A DNA stretch of 64,000 nucleotides from Flagellimonas chongwuensis. Lineage in GTDB: Bacteria; Bacteroidota; Bacteroidia; Flavobacteriales; Flavobacteriaceae. The translations under genes and the position numbers were made by a program. Within the stretch, counting starts at the first letter, position 1; each line of letters opens with the position of its first letter. The DNA is taken from NCBI RefSeq assembly GCF_013376415.1, contig NZ_WYET01000004.1, forward strand, positions 496,001-560,000, given 5' to 3'. Below the pieces are notes generated by a model. It searched no databases, had not been told where the DNA came from, and worked only from the letters and a program-made list of their open reading frames with translations. Positions 9,330-19,813 of the stretch are shown piece after piece.

Positions 9330-11360
9330 ATGAAAAAATTACTCGCCACCATACTTTTGTTTGTGGCCATAAACCCATTAGGGTTTGGTCAAGTGCAATC
9401 CAAACTGGAACTATTGGATATTTTCAATATGGAATACGTTTCCGACCCGCAGATTTCTCCGGATGGGTCCAAAATCATCTATGTTAGAAACTTTAAGGAT
9501 GTGATGACAGACCGCAATCTGTCCAACCTCTGGATCATTAATTTTGATGGCTCCAACAATCGGCCGTTAACCACAGGGAACCACAACGATTTTTCGCCAA
9601 AATGGTCCCATGATGGCAAAAAGATTGTTTTCAAATCCAACATGGCGGACGATAAAATGAAGCTCTACCTCATGTGGTTGGATACAAAGGAAACTATGGC
9701 GCTCACCAATACACCACAGTCACCTGGCTCCGTCTCATGGTCGCACGATGATAAATTCTTGGCCTTTAACATGTTTGTGCCCGAAGCGAATAAATCCATC
9801 ATAAAAATGCCGGGCAAACCGGAAGGCGCCAAGTGGAACGACCCACCAAAGTATATCGACAAAATGAACTACCGCGGAGATGGCGCGGGCTATTACAAAG
9901 GAGGTAATTCCCAATTATTTACCCTGCCCATAAGCGGAGGAACTCCAAAACAGCTCACTTTCTCTGAGTTTGACCACGGCGGGCCTATTTGGGCAAAAGA
10001 TGGCAACCATTTGTTTTTTAGTGCCAACTTCCATAAAGATGAAGAATTTGAGCCTGCTGATAGTGAAATCTACTCGATTAACGTAAATACAGGGGAAACC
10101 ACTCCGCTCACAGACCGTTACGGTCCTGACGGGAGTCCGGTTTTATCCCCCGATGGTTCCAAAATCGCATATCTCGGCTATGACGACCGTCTGCAAGGCT
10201 ACCAAGTTACCCGTTTGTATGTTATGAATACCGATGGCTCGGATTCTCAACTTATATCTGGTAATTTTGACCGCGATGTAGAAGACATGGCCTGGAACTC
10301 CAAAGGCAATGGGCTTTATTTTAGCTATACCGACCAAGGTATGGGCAAGTTGGGTACCATGTCCCTATCAGGAAAAGTAGATGAAATTACCGATGGATTA
10401 GGAGGACTTTCGTTAGGAAGACCCTATAACGGCGCTAGCTTTTCAGCTTCGACCAATAACAAATTTGCCTATACCATCGGCGATACCAGCCATCCTTCCG
10501 ATTTGGCAGCGGCCGATACAAAATCATCAAAAAGACTGACCAACGTCAACGAAGACCTTTTCTCTTTCAAAAAATTGGGCAATGTGGAAGAAATGTGGTG
10601 GGAATCATCATACGACCAACGGAAAATTCAAGGCTGGGTCGTAACTCCACCCGATTTCGACCCATCAAAAAAATATCCAATGATTCTTGAAATCCACGGT
10701 GGACCATTCACCAGCTACGGTGCGGTCTATTCGGCCGAAATACAGGCATACGCTGCCGAGGGTTACGTGGTACTCTACACCAATCCTCGTGGCAGTACCA
10801 GTTATGGCGAGGAATTTGGAAATCTCATCCATCATGATTACCCCAACCACGATTATGAAGATTTAATGTCCGGTGTAGACGCCCTTTTGGAAAAAGGCTA
10901 CGTGGATGAAAAGAACTTGTTCGTTACCGGTGGTTCCGGTGGCGGTGTGCTTACTGCATGGATTGTGGGCAAAACAGACCGATTTAAGGCGGCTGTCGTA
11001 GCCAAACCCGTAATTAACTGGACGAGCTTTGTACTCTATGCTGATGGAGTTCAGTTTTTCTCCAAATATTGGTTCGGCAAAAAGCCATGGGAAGACCCAG
11101 AAAACTACATGAGACGCTCTCCCCTTACCTATGTTGGCAATGTGACCACTCCCACCATGCTTTTAACGGGAGAAGAAGATTACAGAACCCCAATAGCGGA
11201 ATCCGAACAGTTTTACGCAGCCCTAAAGTTGGAAAATGTGGAAACGGCCATGGTCCGAATCCCTGGTGCCGGACACGGTATTGCCAATAAACCCAGTAAC
11301 TTGATTGCAAAAATTGCAGCTGTATTGGCTTGGTTTGATAAATATAAAGAGGACGAGTAA
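9330..11360 (+). CDS. Secreted S9-family prolyl oligopeptidase-like peptidase
   Basis: 676 aa with a signal peptide (cleavage near residue 20, G-F-G-Q). The N-terminal half is a TolB/DPP-type beta-propeller with repeated S-P-D-G-S-K-I-x-Y blades. The C-terminal half is an alpha/beta-hydrolase with the nucleophile in T-G-G-S-G-G-G (Ser536), Asp617 in G-E-E-D-Y-R-T-P and His649 in G-A-G-H-G, all in the order expected for S9C peptidases. It probably cleaves peptides in the periplasm or outside. It is monocistronic as far as spacing shows. Confidence 0.95.
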   Translation: MKKLLATILLFVAINPLGFGQVQSKLELLDIFNMEYVSDPQISPDGSKIIYVRNFKDVMTDRNLSNLWIINFDGSNNRPLTTGNHNDFSPKWSHDGKKIVFKSNMADDKMKLYLMWLDTKETMALTNTPQSPGSVSWSHDDKFLAFNMFVPEANKSIIKMPGKPEGAKWNDPPKYIDKMNYRGDGAGYYKGGNSQLFTLPISGGTPKQLTFSEFDHGGPIWAKDGNHLFFSANFHKDEEFEPADSEIYSINVNTGETTPLTDRYGPDGSPVLSPDGSKIAYLGYDDRLQGYQVTRLYVMNTDGSDSQLISGNFDRDVEDMAWNSKGNGLYFSYTDQGMGKLGTMSLSGKVDEITDGLGGLSLGRPYNGASFSASTNNKFAYTIGDTSHPSDLAAADTKSSKRLTNVNEDLFSFKKLGNVEEMWWESSYDQRKIQGWVVTPPDFDPSKKYPMILEIHGGPFTSYGAVYSAEIQAYAAEGYVVLYTNPRGSTSYGEEFGNLIHHDYPNHDYEDLMSGVDALLEKGYVDEKNLFVTGGSGGGVLTAWIVGKTDRFKAAVVAKPVINWTSFVLYADGVQFFSKYWFGKKPWEDPENYMRRSPLTYVGNVTTPTMLLTGEEDYRTPIAESEQFYAALKLENVETAMVRIPGAGHGIANKPSNLIAKIAAVLAWFDKYKEDE

Positions 11361-11429
11361 ATTTTAAGAAGTATTTGATATAGTTCCCCCGCACATAAAA
11401 ATGCGTAATAACCCATCAACTATATCATT

Positions 11430-11960
11430 ATGAAAAATCAATTTGTACGTAGTATCATAGCAGTACTGACCATTGTTTTTGCAGCAAGTTGTGAGCAACC
11501 TGCTCCTGAGGCCAAATCAGGTAAAGAGTATTCAGCACAAATTCAAAAAATCATTGAGGAGAAAAATGAAAAAATCCAAGAGTACTATGCTTCTGGAATG
11601 ATTGACTCCGCTGCTGCGCATTTTGCCGATAACAGCATTCAGTTTATGCCCAATCAGCCAGCCGTTGTCGGAGTTGAAAACTACAAGGCCGCTTGGAAGC
11701 AAAATATTCAATTTGGAAAATGGGAATTCGACCTCAATACCCAAGAGGTAAAGGCCAGCGGTGACTTAGCCACCGAATACGGGAAATACACCATGACATT
11801 TACCCCAAAAGAGACCTCTCCCATACCCGCAATGGAGGACAAGGGCAACTATATGGTGCTCTGGGAAAAAGTGGAAGGAGAATGGAAAGTGGTCTGGGAT
11901 GCCCCGGTAACCGAGCTTCCGATGCCAAGTCAGGCTCCAGGCTCAACCATTGTTGAGTAA
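11430..11960 (+). CDS. SnoaL/DUF4440-like lipoprotein
   Basis: 176 aa with a lipoprotein signal (Cys21 in V-F-A-A-S-C). The mature domain begins with a helix ending in M-I-D-S-A-A-A-H-F-A-D-N-S-I-Q-F-M-P, followed by a C-terminal beta-sheet with M-V-L-W-E-K-V-E-G-E-W-K-V-V-W-D. This is the usual SnoaL-like/DUF4440 cone fold, often a ketosteroid-isomerase-like ligand binder. Its activity cannot be told. It is 13 bp upstream of the AraC gene and may be co-transcribed with it. Confidence 0.85.
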   Translation: MKNQFVRSIIAVLTIVFAASCEQPAPEAKSGKEYSAQIQKIIEEKNEKIQEYYASGMIDSAAAHFADNSIQFMPNQPAVVGVENYKAAWKQNIQFGKWEFDLNTQEVKASGDLATEYGKYTMTFTPKETSPIPAMEDKGNYMVLWEKVEGEWKVVWDAPVTELPMPSQAPGSTIVE

Positions 11961-11973
11961 AACACGCTCCTAA

Positions 11974-12822
11974 ATGATCCAACGGTTACACATACCCAAA
12001 AACCCAGCACTTTCGCAAGTAGTACAGTTTATGACCTATGTGAAGTTGACCCGAGAAGACATATTGGAAGGTAGAACCGCTATATTTCCAAACGCCACTA
12101 CCAATATGCTATTCTCTTTGGACGAGGACATACTCGTTAACCGAACATCATCTTCCAATTCTATTTATACCTCCTGCAGTACCACGGTATTTTTTAAACC
12201 TTATGTTGGGATGAAGTTCATGACGGTTCAGTTTAGCAGTTTCGGACTTTCCTATCTTAAAAAAATACCCGCTTTCGAGCTATTGGACACCTTAAGCAAT
12301 CTCGACATTATATTCACAACAAGTGATATCGAACGTATCTCCTCCCAGTTGAAGGAATGTGAAACCATTGGAGAAAAGTTTGTTGTTTTGGAGAGGTTTG
12401 TTAGCCGAAAAATAGGACTGCCGGAAGTAGACCCCCGACTCCCCTACGCATTACAACTTTTGAATTCCGAACACTCCATTTCCATTGATGCTTTGAGTCA
12501 ATCCCTTTGCATTTCAAATAGAGGTCTCCAAAAGTTGTTCAAAAAGCATATTGGGATGAGTCCAGTTTATTACCGAAAAATTATTCGCTTTAATAAGGCG
12601 GCCCAGTTACTCCTGAACGATTACGAAAATTCTTTAACAGAGATCTCATATACCTGTGGTTACTTTGACCAGGCCCACTTTATCAAGGATTTTAAAGAAT
12701 TCGGGGGCATCTCCCCTTCTGAGTTTTTACGTTTAAAATCAGACAGTTCGGATTTTTACAATTATAGGATTTCAGAACCCCATACCTTGGACGGCATCAA
12801 ACAACAGGAAATCAATATATGA
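11974..12822 (+). CDS. AraC-family transcriptional regulator
   Basis: 282 aa. The N-terminal ~150 residues are a sensor-like domain (DUF6597-type, inference). The C-terminal double helix-turn-helix runs from about residue 165 to 255, with I-S-N-R-G-L-Q-K-L-F-K-K-H-I-G-M-S-P and the second helix ending in Y-F-D-Q-A-H-F-I-K-D-F-K-E-F. The stop region overlaps the next start (ATGA at 12819), so this regulator and the serine hydrolase are coupled and the hydrolase is a likely target. Confidence 0.93.
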   Translation: MIQRLHIPKNPALSQVVQFMTYVKLTREDILEGRTAIFPNATTNMLFSLDEDILVNRTSSSNSIYTSCSTTVFFKPYVGMKFMTVQFSSFGLSYLKKIPAFELLDTLSNLDIIFTTSDIERISSQLKECETIGEKFVVLERFVSRKIGLPEVDPRLPYALQLLNSEHSISIDALSQSLCISNRGLQKLFKKHIGMSPVYYRKIIRFNKAAQLLLNDYENSLTEISYTCGYFDQAHFIKDFKEFGGISPSEFLRLKSDSSDFYNYRISEPHTLDGIKQQEINI

Positions 12823-13916
12823 AAACCAAAACATCAATAATTCTCTTTTTGAACTTTGCGATAATTTGCATTCAGTATTCGATAGGTCAACAAAAAGACA
12901 AAGTAGAGGGACTCTCCAACCTCATTGGAAAGTTATATGTCAATGGCACCCTGCATGGAGGGGTTCTAGTGGCGGAAGGTCAAGATATCCTTTATCGAGA
13001 TGCTTGGGGACTGGCCAATATAGACCAGCACACCGCTTTGACCGTTGACGAGAAGTTTACCATCAACAGTATGGGTAAAATGTTTACATCGATACTTATT
13101 TTACAGCTTGTAGAAGAGGGAAAACTAGACTTTGAGGATAAACTAAGTGATATGCTCCCTGAATTTCAGCACAAGAGAGTCAAAGACATTACGCTGCACC
13201 ATCTTTTGGCACACCGCTCAGGAATACGGGATTATGGATTATTACAAATGGCAGGGCAACTTCCCTATAATTTGACACGAGATCAAATGTTAGCGGAAAT
13301 TGGCAAAATGGATTTAAAGTTTGAACCCGGTTCCAAATTCAACTACAGTAATTCAGGCTATATGCTTTTAGGTGCAATCATAGAAAATAACCGTGGGAAA
13401 TCGCTGCAAGAAGTTATGCAAGAGCGAATTTTTGAACCACTTGGAATGCGGAACACTTCCATGATTTATACATATGATCTTGATGAATTGCCACAGTACT
13501 TTTTACAAGATGGCACTATTTATCAAGAAGACGATGTGGTCATCTACGGAGGTGACGGTGCAGAGGTTTCCACCATGGACGATATGTATACTTTTATGAT
13601 GGCCCTTGGTTCTGATACATTGTTGTCCAAAGCTATGTGGGAGTTAGCATTTACCCCGCACTCCTTTCCGAATGAAGTTCCTGAAGATGCTTGGCCTCCG
13701 CCACATCAAGATCCTTATGGATATGGTTTTAGTATAATGGAATTACCTTTTGATGGCGAAACAACCGCTAGAGCAGTGGGACATGGTGGAGCAGGTTTGG
13801 GAAGTAATTATGCACTCCGCTTTTTAGATAGTAAACGCATCATCGTCAACTGGAACAATATTTTCAAGAACCCGATACTTTTTGATGTCATAACCTATTT
13901 GGCAACCAGTAATTAA
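12819..13916 (+). CDS. Secreted serine hydrolase (class C beta-lactamase-like)
   Basis: 365 aa with an N-terminal signal peptide (cleavage near residue 24, Y-S-I-G-Q). The S-x-x-K nucleophile is Ser84-M-G-Lys87. The second motif Y-x-N appears as F-N-Y-S-N-S-G-Y, and G-H-G-G-A-G-L-G near the C-terminus corresponds to the third motif region. Such proteins include esterases, D-aminopeptidases and beta-lactamases, and the substrate cannot be read from the sequence. Translationally coupled to the AraC regulator. Confidence 0.92.
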   Translation: MKTKTSIILFLNFAIICIQYSIGQQKDKVEGLSNLIGKLYVNGTLHGGVLVAEGQDILYRDAWGLANIDQHTALTVDEKFTINSMGKMFTSILILQLVEEGKLDFEDKLSDMLPEFQHKRVKDITLHHLLAHRSGIRDYGLLQMAGQLPYNLTRDQMLAEIGKMDLKFEPGSKFNYSNSGYMLLGAIIENNRGKSLQEVMQERIFEPLGMRNTSMIYTYDLDELPQYFLQDGTIYQEDDVVIYGGDGAEVSTMDDMYTFMMALGSDTLLSKAMWELAFTPHSFPNEVPEDAWPPPHQDPYGYGFSIMELPFDGETTARAVGHGGAGLGSNYALRFLDSKRIIVNWNNIFKNPILFDVITYLATSN

Positions 13917-13936
13917 ACACCTTCGTTTAAAAATCA

Positions 13937-13973
13937 GAAGCCCGGTTCACAAATGTAAACCGGGCTTCATTTT
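13937..13973. terminator. Bidirectional terminator between convergent genes
   Basis: GAAGCCCGGTT and AACCGGGCTTC form an 11-bp stem around a short loop, with ATTTT on one side. It lies between the serine hydrolase (+) and the outer-membrane factor gene (-). Confidence 0.85.
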
Positions 13974-14020
13974 GGGTAAATCAATAGCCAAGGCTGTAGG
14001 TAAAACTATCAATTTGGGAC

Positions 14021-15448
14021 TTAATTCCAGCCACCGCCCAAGGCGCGGTACATATTTACCTGGGCCAACAACTGGTCTTTTTTGGTCTCTACCAGTTCCA
14101 TTCGGGATTCCAAGGCCTCCCGCTGCGCCAAAAGCACTTCGATATACTCTACCCTTGCAGATTGGAACAAACGTGTGGAAAGGTCAATGGATTCCGTTAG
14201 GGCCTGTACTTGACCATCCTTTAATTCATAACTCTTTTTCAAGTTATCAATATTGGACAACTGATTGGCCACCTCGATATAGGCATTCAAAATGGCTTTT
14301 TCATATTCAAAAACCGCTTGCAACTGTTTGTCAGTAGCATTTTTATACTGCGCTTTGAGAGCATTTCTGTTTATTAAGGGAGCTACCATATCACCAATGG
14401 CCGAATACAATACGGATTCCGGTGTAGTGGTCAGGTACTTGGTATCAAAAGCTTCCAATCCTAAGCCTGCCTTTATGGTAAACTGCGGATAGAAATTGGC
14501 TTTGGCTGCTTTTGTATCCAATTTTGCTGCAGCAAGTTCAAACTCTGCGCTACGCACATCGGGCCTGTTCTGCAACAACTGTGAAGGTATGCCGGCATAT
14601 ATGGTATCAATCGGCGTATCAATAAAGTTGTCGGATGGCCTTTGAATATGTTGTGGCGTGCGTCCCAACAAAAAGTTCAATCGGTTTTCCGCCTCCACAA
14701 TTTCCTGCTGTATCTCATACTTATGGCTTTGGTTTTTCATGACTTCAGCCTGAAAACGCTTAACCGCCAATTCGGTAGCACGGGCAGCCTGCTTTTGCAG
14801 TTTTACCATGCGTAATGCGTTCTGTTGAATCTCCAAGTTCTGGTCTATGATGGACATTTGGTTGTCCAAAGCCATCAATTCATAATAAGAATCGGCAATT
14901 TCCGCAACCAGATTGGTTACCATAAAGTTTTTACCTTCTATGCTGGACAAGTAGTCATACACCGCGGCTTTTTTCTCGTTGCGAAGTTTCTTCCAAACAT
15001 CGAGTTCCCAAGTGGCGAAGGCCCCGACCATATAATTGGTCAGGGGTTCGGGGAACTCTTCGCCTTCCTTCACCTCAAGGTTTTTTTCTACCGCACCATT
15101 TCGAGTGTACTCTCCCACTTTCTCAACTTCGGCACCAGCCTGAAGGTTGACAAATGGCAAATACTCACCTTTCTTGGCCTGAATCCTATTTTTGGCCATG
15201 TCAACCCCTTGCAACATAATATTCAACTCTTGGTTCTTCACCAAAGCCGAATCTATCAAGGCAATAAGGTTTGGGTCTTTAAAGAAAGACCTCCATTCCA
15301 TCAAACCGGTATTCGTAGTATCGGAGGATTGATTTTGATAGGCCTCTGGAACCGCTACGTTCTCGTCCCTTATCTCACGAGTGGGTACACAGGAATAAAC
15401 AGCAATCAGCGTTATAACTCCCATTAAAAGTGATTTACTAAACTTCAT
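14021..15448 (-). CDS. RND efflux outer-membrane factor lipoprotein (TolC/NodT family)
   Basis: 475 aa from the ATG at 15448 (M-K-F-S-K-S); a start ten codons earlier is less likely. The lipobox Cys20 (I-A-V-Y-S-C) marks an acylated outer-membrane factor like OprM. Long coiled-coil helices with two internal repeats fit the tunnel domain; L-L-Q-N-R-P-D-V-R-S-A-E is the NodT-family signature. It forms the outer-membrane channel of the pump coded just upstream; the start overlaps the pump gene end by 11 bp. Confidence 0.94.
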   Translation of the reverse strand: MKFSKSLLMGVITLIAVYSCVPTREIRDENVAVPEAYQNQSSDTTNTGLMEWRSFFKDPNLIALIDSALVKNQELNIMLQGVDMAKNRIQAKKGEYLPFVNLQAGAEVEKVGEYTRNGAVEKNLEVKEGEEFPEPLTNYMVGAFATWELDVWKKLRNEKKAAVYDYLSSIEGKNFMVTNLVAEIADSYYELMALDNQMSIIDQNLEIQQNALRMVKLQKQAARATELAVKRFQAEVMKNQSHKYEIQQEIVEAENRLNFLLGRTPQHIQRPSDNFIDTPIDTIYAGIPSQLLQNRPDVRSAEFELAAAKLDTKAAKANFYPQFTIKAGLGLEAFDTKYLTTTPESVLYSAIGDMVAPLINRNALKAQYKNATDKQLQAVFEYEKAILNAYIEVANQLSNIDNLKKSYELKDGQVQALTESIDLSTRLFQSARVEYIEVLLAQREALESRMELVETKKDQLLAQVNMYRALGGGWN

Positions 15449-18400
15449 CTTGGTTGCCTTTTTTGTTTTTATTTCCATTTTTTTGGGTCGTCATTTTTTT
15501 CAAACGTTGATTCATCAAGCGCAGACGGGCCTTCAATTTAAAAACTGTGTCGTTTCGATGAAAAAACTCTTCCGACATTGGTTCATCATGCTGATCTTTG
15601 ATCAAACTCTTGCCATCCGCCATTTTTGCAAATATGAAGTATAGGCCGGGAATCAATAACACCCCAAATAACGTTCCTACAATCATACCCCCCATTGCCG
15701 AACCACCAATGGTCTTATTCCCTATGGCACCTGCTCCTGTTGCAATTACCAAGGGGATCAACCCGGCAATAAATGCAAAGGATGTCATTAAAATAGGTCG
15801 GAAACGCTGTCTGGCACCTTCAATGGCGGCATCGAGTATGGTAGAACCTTCGCGACGTTTTTGTACGGCAAATTCCACAATCAACACAGCATTTTTACCG
15901 AGAAGCCCCACCAGCATTATAATACCTATCTGTGCATAGACATCATTGGCCAGTCCCATTGCCTTCAAAAGGAAAAAGGAACCGAAAATACCAACGGGAA
16001 GCGACAGGATAACCGCCAGGGGCAGTAAAAAGCTTTCGTATTGGGCCGCTAATACCAAATACACAAAAATGAGTACAACTATAAAAATATAGAGCGATTC
16101 ATTTCCTCGCTGGGCCTCATCATAGCTCAATCCTTCCCATGCAATATCATAACCCCTTGGCAAGGTTTGCTCTGCAACCTCTTCAATGGCCTTGATAGCG
16201 TCCCCGCTCGTAAAGCCCGATGCGGGCAAACCACGTATGGCCGCTGAGTTATACAAATTGTAACGTGTAATCTCATTGGGGCCCAACTTCTTTTCCATGG
16301 TCATAAACGCTGAGTAAGGAACCATCTCCCCTTCTTCACTTTTTACAAAGAGTTTTTCCAGGTCTGATGGCATACCCCGATATTCGGGAGCAGCTTGAGT
16401 GTAGACCTTGAAGAACCTTCCAAATCGGATAAAGCCCTGTTCATAAGTACTACCGATCAAAATGTTCAGGTTTTCCATTGCTTTGCCAATGGACACCCCC
16501 TTCTGCATAGCTGCCTTATTATTGATTTTCAACTCATACTGTGGATAGTTTGCCGCATAGAAAGTGAAAAGGCCCGCCAATTCATCACGTTCACGAAGGG
16601 CATCCATAAATTCGTTGTTGATACGTTCGAACTCATGATAATCGGTACCGTTTGTTTTATCCAATAAGCGCATGGAAAATCCACCGGAGGAACCAAAACC
16701 CGGTACCGCTGGTGGCTCAAAATATTCGATAACCGCGCCCAAGTCCTTTGTCTCTTCCTCCAATTCTTCCATGATCTCGTGAACAAAATGTTCTCTTTGC
16801 GACCATGGTTTAAGGTTGATCAAACAAGTACCGGCATTGGAACCCCGGCCTTCGGTCATGATTTCATAACCTGCCAAAGAAGAAACGGATTCCACACCTT
16901 CTGTTTCTTCGCAAATGGCCTGAAGTTTTCTTGCAACTTCATTGGTTCTCTCCAAAGTAGCTCCTGGGGGTGTCTGGATGATAGCATAGATCATTCCTTG
17001 GTCCTCATTGGGAATAAATCCGCCCGGAAGTACTTGATTTGTGAAGAAAATACCGGCACAAAAAGCAATCAAAACACCAAAAGTGACCACTCTACGGTTA
17101 ACGATTTTGCTCAATATCCCGATATACCTCCCTGTTAGTTTCTCGAACCTTCGGTTAAACCAATCTATAAATCTATTTATGGGAGATTTTCTTCTGGGTT
17201 TTCCGTGATTGTTCTTCAACATCATAGCGCAAAGCACGGGAGTCAATGTAAGTGCTACCAAAGCCGAAATTATAATAGATCCCGCCATGGTTATGGAAAA
17301 CTGCCTGTAGAACACCCCTACCGGGCCCGTCATAAAGGAAATGGGTATAAATACGGACACCATCACCATTGTAATGGCAATAATGGCCCCTCCTATTTCT
17401 CCCAATACTTCATAAGCGGCCTTATAAGGTGTCAGGTTCTCTTTTTCCATCTTCATATGGACTGCCTCCACCACCACAATGGCATCATCTACCACAATAC
17501 CGATGGCCAAAACCAGGGCAAATAGTGTGATGAGGTTAATGGACAATCCAAAAAGCTGCATCACAAAGAATGCACCGATGAGGGATACGGGCACTGCGAT
17601 AATCGGAATCAATGTGGACCGCCAATCCCCCAAAAAGAGGAATACCACTACTGCGACCAGAATGAAAGCATCTCTTAACGTATGCAAAACCTGTTCTATG
17701 GAGGCATCTAAAAAGTTGGACACATCATAACTGATTTTATAATCAATTCCAGGGGGCATTTCTGCTTCAAGCTCAGTCAGTTTTTCCTTAACAGATTTAA
17801 TGACGTCACTACCATTACTGCCAAATGTTTGTTTCAAAACAATAGAGGCGGATGGTTTTCCATCAAGATTGGAATAAATATCAAAAAATTCGCTTCCTAG
17901 TTCCACATCAGCTAAATCGCCAAGCTTCAACATCTCCCCCTCTTCATTGGCTTTTATGATGATGTCCTTATACTGATCTGGTTCGTTGTACCTGTCCTGA
18001 TAGACCAAAACGTACTCCAATGATTGTGCTCGCTTTCCCGAACTTCGTCCCAGACGGCCAGGTCTTGCCAGGATACTCTGTTCCTCCATAGCCTTCAGGA
18101 TTTCCTCGGCCGACACATTGTAAGCTCGCATACGGTCTGGTTTTAACCAAACCCGCATCGCAAACTTTCGGCTACCAAGGATTTGGGCACTGGCTATCCC
18201 ATTGATACGCTGTATTTCTGGAATCATTTTGGTATATGCGTAATTGTACAGGAACTTTTCGTCGTTGTTTTTGGCATCGCTGTACAGGTTGACATACATC
18301 AGCATACTGGGTTGCACGGGGGTAATGATCACTCCTTCACGTTGCACCAGTTCTGGCAGCAACGGCATTACTTGATCTACCCTTGTCTTTACCCGAACCA

Positions 18401-18710
18401 CGGCTTGGTTGGGGTCGGTACCCGGTTCAAAAATCACTCTTAAGGTTCCCTCACCCGCACTGGTGGCATCGGAAGCGATATAGCGCATGCCCTGTACCCC
18501 ATTTATTGAGGTTTCCAAAGGAATAAGGGTTGATTTCACCAACACATCGGCACTTGAACCAGGGTAAGCAATAAAAATATTGACCGTGGTAGGGGCGATT
18601 TGTGGGAACTGCGAAATGGGCAGTTGTTTTATGGCCAACAGTCCTGTAAATACAATTATGACAGAGATCACAATCGCCAATACAGGTCTGTGTATAAATC
18701 TTTTAAACAT
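15438..18710 (-). CDS. RND multidrug efflux pump, HAE1/AcrB family
   Basis: 1090 aa, the inner-membrane proton-driven pump. The first transmembrane helix (about residues 10-28), the large periplasmic loops and the helix-4 pair of acidic residues in A-I-G-I-V-V-D-D-A-I-V-V-V-E are visible, the last being the proton relay. It is about 40-50 residues longer than AcrB at the C-terminus, with a lysine/asparagine-rich cytoplasmic tail. It is second in the adaptor-pump-channel operon. Confidence 0.96.
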   Translation of the reverse strand: MFKRFIHRPVLAIVISVIIVFTGLLAIKQLPISQFPQIAPTTVNIFIAYPGSSADVLVKSTLIPLETSINGVQGMRYIASDATSAGEGTLRVIFEPGTDPNQAVVRVKTRVDQVMPLLPELVQREGVIITPVQPSMLMYVNLYSDAKNNDEKFLYNYAYTKMIPEIQRINGIASAQILGSRKFAMRVWLKPDRMRAYNVSAEEILKAMEEQSILARPGRLGRSSGKRAQSLEYVLVYQDRYNEPDQYKDIIIKANEEGEMLKLGDLADVELGSEFFDIYSNLDGKPSASIVLKQTFGSNGSDVIKSVKEKLTELEAEMPPGIDYKISYDVSNFLDASIEQVLHTLRDAFILVAVVVFLFLGDWRSTLIPIIAVPVSLIGAFFVMQLFGLSINLITLFALVLAIGIVVDDAIVVVEAVHMKMEKENLTPYKAAYEVLGEIGGAIIAITMVMVSVFIPISFMTGPVGVFYRQFSITMAGSIIISALVALTLTPVLCAMMLKNNHGKPRRKSPINRFIDWFNRRFEKLTGRYIGILSKIVNRRVVTFGVLIAFCAGIFFTNQVLPGGFIPNEDQGMIYAIIQTPPGATLERTNEVARKLQAICEETEGVESVSSLAGYEIMTEGRGSNAGTCLINLKPWSQREHFVHEIMEELEEETKDLGAVIEYFEPPAVPGFGSSGGFSMRLLDKTNGTDYHEFERINNEFMDALRERDELAGLFTFYAANYPQYELKINNKAAMQKGVSIGKAMENLNILIGSTYEQGFIRFGRFFKVYTQAAPEYRGMPSDLEKLFVKSEEGEMVPYSAFMTMEKKLGPNEITRYNLYNSAAIRGLPASGFTSGDAIKAIEEVAEQTLPRGYDIAWEGLSYDEAQRGNESLYIFIVVLIFVYLVLAAQYESFLLPLAVILSLPVGIFGSFFLLKAMGLANDVYAQIGIIMLVGLLGKNAVLIVEFAVQKRREGSTILDAAIEGARQRFRPILMTSFAFIAGLIPLVIATGAGAIGNKTIGGSAMGGMIVGTLFGVLLIPGLYFIFAKMADGKSLIKDQHDEPMSEEFFHRNDTVFKLKARLRLMNQRLKKMTTQKNGNKNKKGNQDEV

Positions 18711-18730
18711 GTTTAAAATTTATGGGATTG

Positions 18731-19813
18731 TTACTCAGAATAAAGGTCTAGATGAGAAAGTATGGATTCCGGCTTTTCGAACTCGTAATGGATTTTTTCT
18801 CCGTTTCTAACCATACGGATGCCCTCCAAGAGCACCTTGTCTTTCAACGAAAGTCCTTTTTCTACCACAAAAAGATGTGGCAATTCGGCACCAACTATAA
18901 TTTCACGTTGCTGTACGGCATCGTTCTCATCAAGAACAAAAACAAACTTTTTGTCCAGAACTTCAAAAGTTGCTTTTTGGGGGATCAACATAGCGTTTGC
19001 CAATGGCACCCTCATTAAGATACTTCCTGTTTCGCCATGTCTTAAAATCCCATCAGGATTGGCAAACGTTGCCCTAAAGGCTATGTTTCCTGTTTCGTTG
19101 TTGAACTCGCCCTCAATGGTTTCGACCACTCCGGGTTGGTTGAACTTTTTGTTGTTGGCCATTAAAAGTTCCACCTGTTGTTTCTCGTTCTTCTTAGCAC
19201 TGGTAATGTAATCCAGGTACTCGGCTTCGGGCACATTGAAATATACCCACATTTTGGAATTATCGGACAGTTTGGTCAATAATTCCCCTTCATCCAAAAG
19301 ACTACCTTCCCTAACTTCCAGATGGTCCATTATACCGTCAAATGGAGCGCGGATATCCGTAAATCCCAAATGGGTCTCGGCCAAACTCACTTCGGCCTTC
19401 GCCCTATCAAACTCTGCTTTGGACATTGCCAATTCGTTAGTGGATACTACGTCGCCATCGGCCAACAACTTGGTGTTCTTGTATTCTATTTCGGCCACTT
19501 CTGCTTCGGCCTTGGCTTTCTGTAAATCGGCCTGATATACATTTGGCATAATATGGAACATTCGTTGCCCCTTTTTTACATGTTGTCCCTCATCCACATA
19601 AATGTGCTGTAGGTACCCTTTTTCCAAGGCCCTAAGCTCTATATGCCTAGTGGAATGGATTTGACATACATAATCTTTGGTGATGGATGTGTCCATTTGT
19701 ATTGGACTGGACACGAGATATTTGGTTTCTTCCTTGTTTTCGTGTTGTTTGGATTCGCAGCTCACATAGCACATCGCTATAAGCAAGCCGATGAAGATAG
19801 AAAATCTCCTCAT
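18731..19813 (-). CDS. RND efflux periplasmic adaptor lipoprotein (AcrA family)
   Basis: 360 aa with lipobox Cys19 (C-Y-V-S-C). The half-lipoyl segment Y-V-D-E-G-Q-H-V-K-K-G-Q, the hairpin with K-A-E-A-E-V-A-E-I-E-Y and the second lipoyl half G-I-M-D-H-L-E-V-R-E-G-S-L are in the usual order, followed by a beta-barrel domain. It bridges pump and channel. A 20-bp gap separates it from the pump gene. Confidence 0.95.
   Translation of the reverse strand: MRRFSIFIGLLIAMCYVSCESKQHENKEETKYLVSSPIQMDTSITKDYVCQIHSTRHIELRALEKGYLQHIYVDEGQHVKKGQRMFHIMPNVYQADLQKAKAEAEVAEIEYKNTKLLADGDVVSTNELAMSKAEFDRAKAEVSLAETHLGFTDIRAPFDGIMDHLEVREGSLLDEGELLTKLSDNSKMWVYFNVPEAEYLDYITSAKKNEKQQVELLMANNKKFNQPGVVETIEGEFNNETGNIAFRATFANPDGILRHGETGSILMRVPLANAMLIPQKATFEVLDKKFVFVLDENDAVQQREIIVGAELPHLFVVEKGLSLKDKVLLEGIRMVRNGEKIHYEFEKPESILSHLDLYSE

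Noticed and set aside
14825-15427. 200-codon open frame on the plus strand
   Set aside because: It is antisense to the outer-membrane factor gene, which has clear family motifs; the frame shows no domain and is a codon-bias shadow.
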